A stretch of 64,000 nt of DNA, taken from contig NW_022651105.1 of the NCBI RefSeq assembly GCF_004027225.2, positions 124,001-188,000 of the forward strand, in the 5' to 3' direction. The notes under the pieces are model-generated. The model was not told the origin of the DNA, did not search any database, and saw only the letters and a list, made by a program, of their open reading frames with translations. Of this stretch, positions 28,851 through 56,133 are shown one piece after another. Each line of letters begins with the position of its first letter. The first letter of the stretch is position 1. The DNA comes from Strigops habroptila. Taxonomy: Eukaryota > Chordata > Aves > Psittaciformes > Psittacidae. Both the position numbers and the translations under genes were made by a program.

Positions 28851-29020
28851 CTTGGAAAGGACGGCCACGCTCCGGAGCACGCCGGAAGAGAAGGGAAGCC
28901 ACTTCCGGCCGCCCTGTGGAGGACGCCATCTTGGGAAGGGTGGGTGTGATGGGAGGCGCCATCTTGGGAAGGACGATGTTCAGCTTGGGGGGGGGCGGCT
29001 CCAGATGTGACCCCCTCTTC
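28851..29020 (-). promoter_or_regulatory. NOP53 promoter region with YY1 and ETS motifs
   Basis: The NOP53 ATG lies in CCAAGATGGCGGC (YY1 type). Two further minus-strand CCAAGATGGCG motifs occur about 80 and 110 bp upstream (plus coordinates about 28924 and 28959). An ETS site CACTTCCGG is at about 28901. No TATA box. Typical promoter composition for a ribosome-biogenesis gene. Confidence 0.65.
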
Positions 29021-29217
29021 CCTTTTGCACATCAACGCCCCCCCATATCACCCCCTTGCACACTCGCTCCTTGCACACTCACTCCTTGCACACTCACAGT
29101 CACCTCTTTGCACGCTCAGCCCGTTGCACATTCACCCCCTTCGCACTGACCCCCCCCGCTACCCCCATTGGTCCCCGCTCAGGCCACAACCTCCAGTCTC
29201 CAGCATCATCATCCTCC

Positions 29218-29223
29218 TTTATT
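29218..29223 (-). promoter_or_regulatory. EHD2 poly(A) signal
   Basis: AATAAA on the minus strand in GCAATAAAGG context, about 1.12 kb past the EHD2 stop and about 370 bp from the NOP53 start. Confidence 0.75.
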
Positions 29224-29229
29224 GCAGTT

Positions 29230-30300
29230 GGGGGGGGGGGGGGTATTTTGGGGTGAATTTGAGGGTAGTTTGGGGTGTTTTGGGTGGGTTTGGGGTGTTT
29301 TTAGGGCTGGGCTTGGGAATATTTGGGGGGCTATTTTTGGGGGGTGTTTAGGGCTGGTTTCGGGCTATTTTGGGGCTATTTTTTGTCTAATTTGGGGCAT
29401 TTAGGGGCTATTTTTAGGGCTGTTTTAGCGCTGCTTTTGGGGTTATTTTTTGCCTATTTCGTGCTATTTTGGGACTAGTTTGGGGGCTGGTTTGCGCTAT
29501 TTTAGTGCTACTTTCGTGCTGCTTTGGGGGCTATCTTGCGCTATTTCAGGGCTATTTTGCGCTGTTTTAGTGCTGTTCTCGCACTGCTCTTGGGGCTATT
29601 TCCACACTGGTTTGGGGCTATTTCTGCGCTGTTTTGGGGGCTATTTTGCGCTGATTTAGTGCTATTTTCGCACTCTTTGTGGTGCTATTTTCGCACTGCG
29701 TTGGGGGCTATTTCTGTGCTGTTTCGGGGGCTATTCTGCACTCTTTTGGGGCTATTTCGGCGCTGTTTTGGGACTATTTCCGCGCTGTTTTGGGGCTATT
29801 CCGCGTTGCTTTTGGGGCTATTTTCGCACTGTTTGTGGCGCTATTTTCGCACTGCTTTTGGGGCTATTTCCGCGCTGTTTTGGGGCTATTCCGCGCTGCT
29901 TTTGGGGCTGTTTTGTGCTCTCTTAGTGCTATTTCCGCGCTGTTTCGGGGGCTATTTCCGCGCTGCTTTTGGGGCTATTCCGCGCTGCTTTTGGGGCTAT
30001 TTCTGCGCTGTTTTGGGCGCTATTTCCGCGCTGCTTTTGGGGCTGGTTTGCGCTCTTTTAGTGCTATTTCTGCGCTGCTTTCGGGGCTATTTCCGCGCTG
30101 CTTTTGGGGGCTATTTCCGCGCTGTTTCGGGGGCTATTTCCGCGCTGCTTTTGGGGCTGTTTTGCGCTCTTTTAGTGCTATTTCCGCGCTGTTTCAGGGG
30201 CTATTCCGCGCTGTTTTGGGGCTATTTCCGCGCTGTTTCGGGGGCTATTCCGCGCTGTTTTGGGGCTATTTCCGCGCTGTTTCGGGGGCTGTTCCGCGCT
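29230..30300. repeat. GGGGCTATTTCCGCGCTG array in the EHD2 3' UTR
   Basis: About 45 units of 20-24 bp (TTTTGGGGCTATTTCCGCGC). Since the stop codon is at 30345 and the only AATAAA is at 29218, the array is predicted to be part of the mature EHD2 3' UTR. Confidence 0.9.
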
Positions 30301-30344
30301 CCCCCCGCGCCGCTTCCCGCACTACCCCCCCATCCCGGTCCCCG

Positions 30345-33300
30345 TCACTCCGCGGAGCCCTTGTGCCTGCGCTTGGAGGGCGGCACGAGGCGGGGGGGCA
30401 GGTCCGCCGGCAGCCCCCTGCCCTCCAGCTTGGCCCCGATGAGGTGCCCGGCGAGGGCGAACTCCTCCGCATCCAACATCCCGTCGCGGTCCACGTCGCT
30501 GAGCTTCCAGATGCGGCCGAGCACGGAGCTGGGCAGGTTGCTGGAGACCATCCAGCCCTTGGCGCGGCGCCCGCTCAGCTTCCCCCCGAGCGGCGCCAGC
30601 CCGTAGAAGATCTCGTCGTACTTCGCCTTGTCCTTCATCACCGCCCACTCCTCTTCCTCTCCCCCTTCCTCTTCCTCCTCTTCCGCGCCGCTGAACGGAC
30701 CCTGGCGGGTGCCGTCGAACGCGCCCCCCTGCACCCCGCCACCTCCCTCCGGCGCTTCCAGCTCCTCCCGGCGCAGCAGCGGCATCAGCGCCGCGATGTC
30801 GGAGGTGAGGAGCTCGTCCAGAGCCTCCAGCACCCGCGGCTTCAGCGCCGGGAAGCGGGAGAAGTCGTGCACCAGCAGCAGCTCCTGCGGCGGGGGAAGG
30901 GCAGGTCGGGGTCCCGATGGAGAGCGGCAATATCGCGATAGAGGAGGGAATATCGCGATAGACAGCAGGGAATTGGGGTCGGGATCCCGATAGAGAGCGG
31001 GAATATCGCGATAGAGAGCGGGGAATATCGCGATAGCGGGTCATATCGCGATAGAGCAGGGAATTGGGGTCGGGATCCCGATAGAGAGCGGCAATATCGC
31101 AATAGAGAGCGGAGAATATCGCAATAGAGCAGGGAATATCCCGATAGAGCAGGGAATTGGGATCGGGATCCCGATAGAGAGCAGCAATATCGCGATAGAG
31201 AGCGGAGAATATCGCGATAGAGCAGGGAATATCGCAATAGACAGCAGGGAATTGGGGTCGGGATCCCGATAGAGAGCGGGAATATCGCGATAGAGGAGGG
31301 AATATTGCGATAGACAGCAGGGAATTGGGGTCGGGATCCTGATAGAGAGCGGGAATATCGCGATAGAGAGCAGGGAATATCCCGATGGAGCAGGGAATAT
31401 TGCGATAGAGAGCAGGGAATATCGCGATAGAGAGCGGGGAATATCCCAATGGAGCAGGGAATATCGCAATAGAGAGCAGGGAATATCGTGATAGAGAGCG
31501 GGGAATATCCCAATGGAGCAGGGAATATCGCAATAGAGAGCAGGGAATATCGTGATAGAGAGCGGGGAATATCACGATAGAGCAGGGAATATTGCGATAG
31601 ACAGCAGGGAATTGGGGTCGGGATCCCGATAGAGAGCGGCAATATCGCGATAGAGAGCTGAGAATATCGCAATAGAGCAGGGAATATCCTGATAGAGCAG
31701 GGAATTGGGGCCGGGATCCCGATAGAGAGCGGGAATATCACGATAGAGAGCGGGGAATATCACGATAGAGCAGGGAATATGGTGATAGACAGCAGGGAAT
31801 TGGGGCCGGGATCCCGATAGAGAGCGGGAATATCACGATAGAGAGTGGGGAATATTGCGATAGAGCAGGGAATTGGGGTCAGGATCCCCATGGAGAGCGG
31901 GAATATCACGATTGAGAACAGTGAATATCCCGATAGAGCAGGCAATTGGGGTCGGGATCCCGATGGAGAGCAGAGAATTGGGTTTGGAAGTGCAATGGGT
32001 TGGACAGTACGGGCTCAGCATCCCAGTGGATAACCCGGCATGAGGCTCAGTATCCCATTGGACATCCCAGCACATCCCAATGGATCCCCCAGCACAGGGA
32101 TCAGCGTCCCAATGGCCACCCCTCAGGGGCTCGTGATCCCGCTGGATCCCGCCCATCCCGGTTCCCACCTGCATGCGGGCGCAGTCGGGGAAGTCTCCCG
32201 CCGGGATGTGATGTTCCAGCTGGATGCGGGCGAAGAGCAGCGGGAGCTGGGAAATGAGCTGCTTCTTCTTGGCCTCCTTCCCGAACACCGACGGCATTTC
32301 CTTCCGCAGCCGGGCCAGGATGTGAGCGTGGACCTGGGAATGGCGGCACCGGGAATGGCTCCAGCTGGAACCGCGCGGAACTGGCCACCGGAGCCAAGAG
32401 CATCCCAGGGGACAGTTGGAAGCAAGGCGGGGGGGGTCCTGGATCCATCCTGTTCTTGGCCTCGTCCCATTCCCAGCCCATTCCCATCCTCACCACATCC
32501 CGTTCCTGCCTGGTTCCCACCCCATTCTCATCCCCAGCCTCATCCCGTCTGCATCCCAAGCGTCCCCTTGGCCTCATTGCACCCATGTCCAAGGTGTCCT
32601 GCTGTCCCCGTTGCACCCATGGCCATGGTCTCCCATTGACCCATGTTCATGTCAAGGTGTCCCACTGTCCCCATTGGATCCATGGCCATATCCATGGTGT
32701 CCTGCTGCCCCCTTGACCCCATTGCACCCATGGCCATGTCCAAAGGGTCCCCTTGACCCCACTGCGCCATGTCCAGGTCTTCTTAACCCCATTGGACCCA
32801 TGTCCATGTCCAAGGGGTCCTGGTGTCCCCTTGGCCCCATTGGATCCATGGTCCATGTCCAAGGGGTCCTGGTGTCCCCATGACCCTTGGCCATGTCCAA
32901 GGCGTCCTGGTGTCCCATTGTCCCGATTGGATCCATGGCCCATGTCATGGACCCCATGAGATCCATGTCCAAGGGGTCCTCGTGTCCCCTTGTCCCTATT
33001 GGATCCATAGTGTTGTCCAAGGGTTCCCACTGACCCCATTGCACCTATGGCCATGCCAAGGTATCCCATTGACCCATGTCCGTGTCCAACCCATCCCATT
33101 GACCCCATTGCACCATGTCCATATCCAACCCATCCCATTGACCAAGGTCCATATCCAACCCATCCCATTGACCCCATTGATCCATGTCCATATCCAACCC
33201 ATCCCATTGATCCTATTGACCCAAATCCATATCCAACCCATCCCATTGACCCACGTCCATGTCCAACCCATCCCACTGACCCCATTGACCCACATCCATA

Positions 33301-36300
33301 TCCAACCCATCCCATTGACCCTACTGACCCATATCCATATCCAACCCATCCCATTGCACCATGTCCATGTCCAGCCCATCCCATCGACCCCATTGACCCA
33401 GGTCCATATCCAACCCACCCCATTGACCCACGTCCATATCCAGCCATCTCATTGAACCCATTGACCCATATCCATATCCAACCCATCCCATTGACCCATG
33501 TCCATATCCAGCCCATCCCATTGACCCCATTGATCCATGTCCATATCCAACCCATCCCATTGACCCCATTGGATCCACGTTCACATCCAAGGCATTCCAT
33601 TGACCCCATTGACCCCATCGACCCCATCCATGTCCAACCATCCCGTTATCCCCATATCCCCACTCACCCGCACCAGCCGCGCTCTCTTGACCAGGTCGTT
33701 GAGCTTGCGGAGCGTGGCGTTCCGGGGCAGGTTCTGGATCTCCTGGAACAGATCCTGCTCCTCCAGCTCAAAGAGCTGCCGGTTGTCGGCGATGAGCAGC
33801 GGCTCCGACCAGAAGGACCCAATGAAGACCCTGAGCACCTCGGGGGTGTTGAAGACCTTCCCTAAGGACCACATCAAGGCCCCATAGACCCGCATGAGCT
33901 GCTGCGTCTCCACCATGTCGGCCTTGTTGAGGACCACCCGGATCTTGTCCTCGTTGCCTTTGAGGGCCCGGATGGCCTCGGAGAACTCATCCGAGATCTC
34001 CAGCTTGTGGGCGTCGAAGAGCAGGATGATGAGGTCCACGCGCTCCGCGAACCACTGCAGCACGGCCGGGAAGTCATAGCCTGGGGATGGGAATGGGACA
34101 CGTGGGGATGGGAATGGGACATGTGGGAATGGGAATGGGACGTGGGAATGGGAAATGTGGGAATGGGACTTGTGGGAATGGGATATGTGGGGTTGGGAAT
34201 AGGATATGTGGGAATGGGACATGTGGGAATGGGACATGTGGGAATGGGAATGGGATTGGGACATGTGGGAATGGGAATGGGACATGTGGGGTTGGGAATG
34301 GGATATGTGGGGTTGGGAATAGGATATGTGGGAATGGGACATGTGGGAGTGGGAATGGGAATGGGATTGGGACATGTGGGAATGGGAATGGGACATGTGG
34401 GGTTGGGAATGGGACATGTGGGAATGGGATATGTGGGGTTGGGAATAGGATATGTGGGAATGGGACATGTGGGAATGGGAATGGGATATGTGGGGTTGGG
34501 AATAGGATATGTGGGAATGGGACATGTGGGAATGGGAATGGGATTGGGACATGTGGGAATGGGATATGTGGGAGTGGGACATGTGGGGATGGGGACACCA
34601 GGGATGGGAATGGGACATTCCCTCCCCATTCCCACCCCATTTCGCCCCCATTACCCCCATTCCCCCTCCACTCACCTCCCATTCCCTTATTCCCGCCCCA
34701 TTCCCTCCCCATTCCCGCCTCTTTACCCCAATTCCCGCCCAATTCCCCCTCCATTCCCTCCTATTCCCTCCCCATTCCCGCCCCATTCCGTCCCCATTGC
34801 CTTATTCCCGCCCTGTTCTCCCCTCATTCTCTCCGCATTCCCTCCCCATTCCGCCCCCCTTCCCCCCCATTCCCTTATTCCCGCCCCGTTCCCCCACAAC
34901 TCCCGCCCAATTCCCGCCCCATTCCCTCCCACCACTCCCGTCTCGTTCTCCCCCCCCTGCAGCCGGAGAGCCTGGAAAAAGCACCAAAATAGGGAATGCC
35001 GCGATTCCCGAGCCCGTCCCTTGCCCCCGACCTCGACCCAATGCATTCCCCCCCCTTTCCCAATGCATTCCAGCCTGGAATTTGGGGGTTTGGGGGTGTT
35101 TTGGGGGCTGTTTTGCGGTGTTTCAGGGGTGGTTTGGGGTGTTTGGGGCTGTTTGGGAGCGGGTTAGGGCGTTCTGGCACATTCCCCCCCCCGTTGGCAG
35201 CGCCCATTGAGTCACCCTTGGCACCGGGCCCCCCCCCCGGGCCCCCCCCGCTGCTGCACCCCACCCTTGGCAGCGCTGCGCCGGCACCACCCGCATCCTG
35301 CCCCCCCCCGATCACCCCCTTTGCACCCCCATTTACCACCATTCGCCCCCCCATTTTCACCCCATTTCCCTCTGCCCCCCCTTTATACCCTCTATTCCCA
35401 CTATTTCCCTCCATTCCCCCCCCAATTCCCCCCGTTTCTCCCCCTTTGTCCCCCCATTTGCCCTCCATCACCCTCCCACCCCATTTTAACCCGCATTCCC
35501 CCCCTTTAGCCCCCATTCACCCCCATTTCCCTCTGACCCCTCTTTACACCCCCTTTCTCCCCCATTTCCCCCTATTTGCCCCCCATTTCCTCTCATTTGA
35601 TCCCCACTCTCCCATTTGCCCCCATTTCCCCACCTTCCAGCCCCCATTTGCCCCTGCCCCCCTTATACCCCTTTTTGCCCCCCATTTGCCCCCATTCAAA
35701 ACCCATTCCCCCCTTATTCCCCCCCATCCCCTGACCCAGTCCCCGCCCCCCTTCCAGGCCCCGCCCACCCGTCACAGTCCCCGCCCCCTGGCTAAGGCCC
35801 CGCCCACCCGTCCCAGGCCCTGCCCCTTGGCCCAGGCCACGCCCCCTCTCCCTGACTCCGCCCCCCCGCCGTGGCTCCGCCCCCCGGCGCCCCCGGCCCC
35901 CCCTCACCGCGGCAGACGCGCTGCTTGGCCCCCGAGAGGATGCCCGGGGTGTCGATGATGCTGATGCTCTCCAGGACCTGGTTGGGGAGGTGGGCGCACT
36001 GGAACCTGGGGGGGCACCCGTTAGAGACCCCCCCCGGGACCCCAGCGTGCCGGGGGGGGCAGCTGGGGGGGGATTGGGGGGGTATTGGGCGGTTCTGGGG
36101 AGATATAGGGGGCTTTGGGGGGATATAGGGGGGTTTGGGGGGATAGAGGGGAGGTTGGGGGGGATATGGGTGGATATAGGGGGGTTTGGGGGCATACAGG
36201 GGGAATTAGGAGCAATATAGGGGGGGTTTGGGGGGGATATGGGGGAATTGGGGGCAATATAGGGGGGCTTGGGGGGATAGAGGGGAGGTTTGGGGGGGAT

Positions 36301-37776
36301 ATGGGTGGATATAGGGGGGTGTGGGGGGCATACAGGGGGAATTAGGGGCAATATAGAGGGGTTTGGGGGGGATATGGCTGGATATAGAAGGGTTTGGGGG
36401 GAATATAAGGGGAATTGGGGGCAATATAGGGGGGCTTGGGGGGATAGAGGGGAGGTTTGGGGGGATATGGGTGGATATAGGGGGGTTTGGGGGCATACAG
36501 GGGGAATTGGGGGCAATATAGGGGGGCTTGGGGGGATAGAGGGGAGGTTTGGGGGGGATATGGGTGGATATAGGGGGGTTTAGAGGGAATATAGGGGGAA
36601 TTGGGGGCAATATAGGGGGGGTCCGGAGCAATGTAGGGGTGTTTTGGGGGGATATAGAGGGGTTTTGGGGAGTTATAGGAGTGTCTGGGGGGGAATATGG
36701 GCAGATATAGGGGTGTTTTGGAGGGATATAGGGGGCTTTGGGGGCAATATAGGGGGGTTGGAGGGGATATAGAGGGGTTTGGGGGAATATAGGGGGAATT
36801 GGGGGTAATATAGAGGGGTTTGGGAGCAATGTAAGGGTGTTTTGGGGGGTTATAGCGGTGTTTGGGGGGGATATGGGCTGATATAGGGGAGTTTGGGGGG
36901 ATATAGGGGGAATTGGGGGCAATATAGGGGGGTTGGAGGGCATAGAGAGGGGTTTGGGGGGGATATGGGTGGATATAGGGGGGTTTGGGGGGATATGGAG
37001 GAAATTGGTGGGATGTTGGGGGGAATTTAGGGGGATACGGGAAGTTTTGGGCAAGTTTGGGGGGATTTGGGAAGCTTTGGGGTGACTTTGGGGTTGTTTT
37101 GGGGGTCTTTGAGCTCAATTGGAAGTGTTGTGGGGGGGGCACTTCCACCCCGCATTCCAAACCCCCCCTATTCCAATGAGGTGCGACCCCCCCAACCCCC
37201 CCTAAACCCCCATTGATCATTGGGGGTGGGGTGCATGTGTCAGAATTCCCATTTCTCTCCCCAAACATGGAAAACCTGGAAGTCAACTCAAGATTTTGGG
37301 GTGAGAACGCCCTGATTTGGAGCCAATTTGTTGCGTTCCCATTGGATTTTTTTTGGGTGGGGGGGACCCCAAACTCACCGGTTAAGGAAAGCATTCCCGA
37401 ATGGATTGAGCTTCCGGAAGGGTTTGTTGGGATCCACGACGAGGGCGTTGCCGGGCGTGATTCCCTCCGTGTCCCCGTGCATGATGGCCACGAAGGAATC
37501 GGTGGTGGGCTCGGGGCCGATGCGGCTTCCCGGGATGTCCTGCTCCAGCAGGTAGCGGATGAAGGTGGTTTTCCCGGTGGAATATTGCCCCATCACCAGC
37601 ACCATGGGCTTGGTGTCGAAATCCGCCTCTTCCAGCGCCGGCGAGTGGAAATCATGGAAGCGGCAGGACTCTTCCATTGGGAGAAGCTTCTTCTTGTAGA
37701 GCTTCTTGAGGCCGGCCGTGACGGTCCCCACCGCCTCCGGGCTCTTCTTGGCGTGTTTCCTCATCCAGCTGAACAT
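30345..37776 (-). CDS. EHD2: EH domain-containing protein 2, five coding exons
   Basis: Dynamin-like ATPase that oligomerises at caveolar necks and stabilises caveolae at the plasma membrane. Exons in transcript order: 37776-37379, 36005-35908, 34080-33668, 32333-32169, 30884-30345, all in frame, 537 residues (human 543). Residues 63-70 are the P-loop GQYSTGKT, 118-120 the KPF motif, 151-154 the DTPG switch and 217-220 the NKAD specificity motif. The C-terminal EH domain carries an EF-hand loop [13 protein letters not shown] from residue 488 and ends in [10 protein letters not shown], identical to human. A GPF motif (420-422) precedes a Glu-rich linker, longer in acidic run than I recall for human. 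Start chosen by match to MFSW. Next to NOP53 and BICRA on the same strand, as in human. Confidence 0.97.
30900..31985. repeat. GGGAATATCGCGATAGAG array in EHD2 intron 4
   Basis: About 45 units of about 20-24 bp with GAATATCGCGATAGAGAGC. Every second to fourth unit is replaced by GAATTGGGGTCGGGATCCCG. The core ATCGCGAT and the GGGATCCC block are perfect palindromes. Confidence 0.93.
32460..33655. repeat. CCATTGACCCATGTCCATAT minisatellite in EHD2 intron 3
   Basis: Units of about 35-50 bp composed of CCCATTGACCCCATTG, CATGTCCATATCCAACCC and variants. The proximal part (32580-33020) instead repeats CAAGGGGTCCTGGTGTCCCC. Confidence 0.9.
34082..34620. repeat. GGGAATGGGACATGTGG array in EHD2 intron 2
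   Basis: Units of 15-17 bp (TGGGAATGGGACATGTG and GGGGTTGGGAATAGGATATG). An approximately 100-bp block recurs several times (for example from 34185, 34300 and 34430). Confidence 0.9.
34625..34965. repeat. CATTCCCGCCCCATTCCCTC array in EHD2 intron 2
   Basis: Degenerate units of about 12-17 bp of CCATTCCC with TTATTCCCGCC insertions. The intron continues as unique sequence to about 35290 and then as C-rich low-complexity DNA (35290-35880). Confidence 0.8.
35290..35880. repeat. CCCCATTTGCCCCC low-complexity array in EHD2 intron 2
   Basis: C-rich units of 10-16 bp (CCCCCATTTGCCCCC), changing at about 35740 to CCCGCCCCCTGGCTAAGG-type units. Ends near the exon 2 donor. Confidence 0.75.
36030..37010. 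repeat. GGGGGGATATAGGGGGGTTT array in EHD2 intron 1
   Basis: About 50 units of 19-21 bp (GGGGATATAGGGGGGTTTGG, GGGGCAATATAGGGGG). Larger blocks of about 115-190 bp are reiterated. The plus strand is a long run of closely spaced G tracts. Confidence 0.92.
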
Positions 37777-38270
37777 TCCGGTGCTTGGGAATGGGGATTC
37801 CTTACGGGGCTATAGGAATCCGTAAGGGGGATAGAGGAATCCTTACGGGATACGGGAATCCTTAAGGAATAATCCACAGACAAACGTTGGGTTGACGCCG
37901 CTCAACGGGAAGCGTTGGCCATGGGGTGCCCCCAACCCCGCGCCAAGGGGGGACCCCCCCCCCAAAATCCAGTTGGAAAAGTGGATCCGAAGCAGCTTTT
38001 CCCACGATCCCGCTTTTCCCCTTGCCTGGAAAACGGGGGTTTTAGCCCTCAAAAAAGCGGGATTTGGGGGTTTTCCGCCTCTTTTCCCCGCTTGTTTTGG
38101 TGGGATATTAAGGAAGGGCAAAGCCCGTCGCGGCGTTCCCAAGCTCTGAGCGGGAACCGGGAAGCGGCCGGAGGAAAGGGATGGGGCCGCGGGATGGGGG
38201 GGGGCATAAATTGGGCTAAATTAGCATAAATTAGGCTAAATTAGCATAAATTACCCATTGGAGGCGGAGC
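37777..38270 (-). promoter_or_regulatory. EHD2 5' flank and probable promoter
   Basis: Unique sequence upstream of the EHD2 ATG. It begins with short CCTTACGGGATA repeats (37800-37870) and ends with an AT-rich block repeating AAATTAGCATAAATTA (38211-38258). No TATA or Inr can be assigned with confidence. The following 38270-38750 is C-rich with repeated GGCCCCACTTGTGGGG segments and no recognisable gene. Confidence 0.4.
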
Positions 38271-38754
38271 CGTCCAAAGGGAACCGAACCCAGGGATAAC
38301 GGGGCTGGGAAGGGGCTTCACGAGCAGCGATTCCCGGGGATCCCGGGGGATCCCAAGGGACTGGGGGGGGGGGTCCCGACGTGGGGCTCATCCCGATGGG
38401 ATCCGGTGCTTCCCCCCCCCCCCAGCCCCGTGTTTGGTTCCATCTGGGATTTCCTGGGATTGTGGGATCCGCCCGGAGCTGACGGGGCCCCCCCGGGTCC
38501 CCCCCCCTGGAATTTCCTGGCCACAGCCCCATTGTGGGGCACGATCCGGGTTCCTCATCGGCTCCCGGCCCCCCCCGGCCCCACTTGTGGGGTTCTTCAT
38601 TGGCTCCTGCCCCCCCCCGGCCCCACTTGTGGGGCAGGATCCGGGTTCCTCATTGGCTCCTGCCTCCCCCCCCAGCCCCACTTGTGGGTGGGACCCGCCC
38701 CATGGGACCAAGGCCCCTCCCTGCGCCCCCCCCCCCCCCCTTTGGGGCTTCACC

Positions 38755-39605
38755 CGATTTTAACCCTTTGAAGGCCGATTTTAAGTCTTTTTCCCTGGAT
38801 TTTAACCATTTTCCTTGGATTTTAACCCCATTTTCACCCTTTTCCTGCTGATTTTAATCGGATTTTCACCCTTTTCCCCGGTTTTGAGCCATTTCCCCTG
38901 GTTTTTACCCCAATTTTCTCCGTTTTCCTCTTGATTTTAATCGGATTTTAACAATTTCCCCTGGATTTTAACCCAATTTTCACCATTTGCCCTGGATTTC
39001 AACCGATTTTCACCATTTACCTGGATTTTCACTGTTTTCCCTGGATTTTAACCCCTTTTTTTCCGTTTTCTTGCTGATTTTAACTGGATTTTCACCATTT
39101 TTCCTGGATTTTAACCCGATTTCCACCATTTAACCCCTTTTTTACCATTTTACCTGGATTTAAACCGATTTCCACGATTTCCCCCTGGATTTGAACCAGA
39201 TTTTCATCATTTTTCCTGGATTTTAATCGGCTTTTCATCGTTTTACCCGTTTTCCCTACTTTCCTGGTGATTTTAACCCAATTTCCCTGGATTTCAACCA
39301 ATTTTCACCACATACCTGGATTTTAACCATTTTCCCTGGATTTTACCCCAATTTTCACCGTTTTCCCTGCATTTTAACCTGATTTTCACCATTTTCCTGC
39401 TGATTTTAACCCCATTTTCCCTGGATTTCAACTGATTTTCACCATTTCCCTGGATTTTAACCGTTTTCCCTGGGGTTTAACCCATTTGCCACCGTTTTTT
39501 CTGGATTTCAACCAATTTTCACCATTTTCCTGGTGATTTTAACCCCATTTTGACCATTTTCCCTGGATTTTCCCCCGATTTTCCCCAATTTCCCTGGATT
39601 TTCCC
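38755..39605. repeat. CCCTGGATTTTAACC array between EHD2 and BICRA
   Basis: Units of about 25-29 bp (TTTTCACCATTTTCCCTGGA plus TTTTAACC), fairly diverged, occupying the spacer between the EHD2 5' end and the BICRA 3' end. Confidence 0.88.
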
Positions 39606-39660
39606 CCATTCCCGGGGGATTGGGGGGGGGGGGGCTGAGTTTATAGAAAGCAAAAACCAT

Positions 39661-39666
39661 TTTAAT
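39661..39666 (-). promoter_or_regulatory. BICRA poly(A) signal (ATTAAA)
   Basis: ATTAAA on the minus strand about 1.78 kb past the BICRA stop, followed by GT-rich then C-rich sequence. 39667-41441 would be a unique-sequence 3' UTR. No canonical AATAAA was seen on the minus strand in this interval. Confidence 0.55.
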
Positions 39667-41441
39667 TTACAAAGTCCTAAATGTACAGAATTCCCGATAA
39701 AAAACGCCGTTATCCACAATAAATACAAGTACAAAACTATTTATAGGATGGATAATTCGGGATACCGGGAATGGGGGGGTGTGGGGGGGGGTGGTTTGGA
39801 ATGATTCTGACCTTCCCCCATCCCAAAATCCCACTAAAACAAGGATTAACCCCGCTCCCGGCACCAAACCCCCCCCCAATTCCATGGATTGGGATAAGGC
39901 TGAACCCCCCCCTCGGCGCCACATCCCATGGGATAAAGTGGGGGTTTTCCTACGTAAAATGAAGGCGAAGCCCCGTCCTGCGCCCCTGTTTTGGGGGGAA
40001 ATAGGGAAAATCTCCTCGTTTTCCCATTTTCCGGGTGGAAGGGAGGGAAAAGGTGGATTTAAGGATCCCGATGGCTGGAAGAAAGCGAGATTTCCATGCT
40101 AAAGAGCCCCCCAAACCCAGGATTTAATACACATCGATATATAGGGATAAGGGAGAGATCCAAAAGGAAAGCGCCAAATAGTGGGAAAATGGGAATCGTC
40201 CCTTATTGCTGCCCTGATCCGGCCGCAAGGCCGGGAATGGGGCTCTGGAAGGGCAGGAAAAGCAAAGAACCCCCCAACGCCAGGAGCTGGGGGGTGTTTT
40301 CCATACGGAAGAGGGATTCCCTAAATCCCCATCGCTCTCTAAGGCCTTTGGAAGGGAGAAACTCGGGATCAAAACGCAACCGGGAAGCGTTTGGCGGCTC
40401 CCGGCATTCCCAAGTGGCTGCGGCTCCCTTTGGGATGAGGGAGAAGGGAAGGAATGAAGGAGGCGGCGGGAATTGGGGGGTTAAAGAGGAGGAATTGGGC
40501 GCTGGCGGTGAGCAAGCGGTGAGGAATGCCGGAATGCCGAGAGCCGCGGCGTTCCCAAGCTCCGGAAAAGGGGATTTATGGATCCTGGCTGCGCTAAACC
40601 CCACCTCTTCGACCGAGAGAATTCCCGCTTTTCGTTTGAAAACATCAAGTTTGGGGTCGCTTTTCTCATTCCCAGGATTCCCTTTCCCTGTTTCTGCCCC
40701 CAAATCCCGGAGAATGGGAAAACTCCCTAATAACGCTAAGGAAACACCCGGAAAACGCCGCTTTTCCGCCCATTCCAGAGTGGGATCCGCAATGCTTTAC
40801 CCCCCCCAAATCCCGTTTTCCTGGGTTTTCCAATCAGGCAGCTATGGATACAGGATGGGGGAGGCTGAACTTGGTGCCTTGAATGGGAAAATAAGGAAAA
40901 GTATAGGGAAAACCACCGGGAAAACGGGAAAAGGCCCGGCCCCAGAGCGGGAATGACGAATACTTCCGGATTGGGTGTTTTTAGGGAAGGGGTGGAGAAT
41001 TCCTCATTGTTTTGGTGCTTCCCCCTTTAGAACCTCAGCTTTTCCAGAGGGAGGACAGGGAAAAGCAGACCCCTATTCCCAGCCCTTTGCCGCAGGGATT
41101 TGCCTCCCCCTCCAGCACCCACCGCACCGTCGCGCTTCCTCCTTTCCCTGCTTTTCCCTCCGGATGACCCGAAACCCTGGAATAACCCCAACTCCAGCTC
41201 CTCTTTCCTAAGGGGGTTGATGGGACCATAGAAAAGCGGGAATAACCCCACTCTTGGGAATCCGGAATCCAAACGGGGGCTTCAACGCAAAGCACGCGGC
41301 GCCGGGAATTCCGCCGCCTTTCCACCCCCCAACCCCCCGTATTTCCGGGGTCTCCATCCCGGAGTTTTCCCACCACCCCCCCCTCCCCATTCCCATCTTC
41401 CCAACCCTTTCCCATGGGAATCCAAGCAGGAGCTTCCTCTG

Positions 41442-56128
<14,687 letters not shown>

Positions 56129-56133
56129 GTCAA

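Noticed and set aside
39715-39720. AATAAA on the plus strand
   Set aside because: No plus-strand gene ends here; it lies in the BICRA 3' UTR on the opposite strand.
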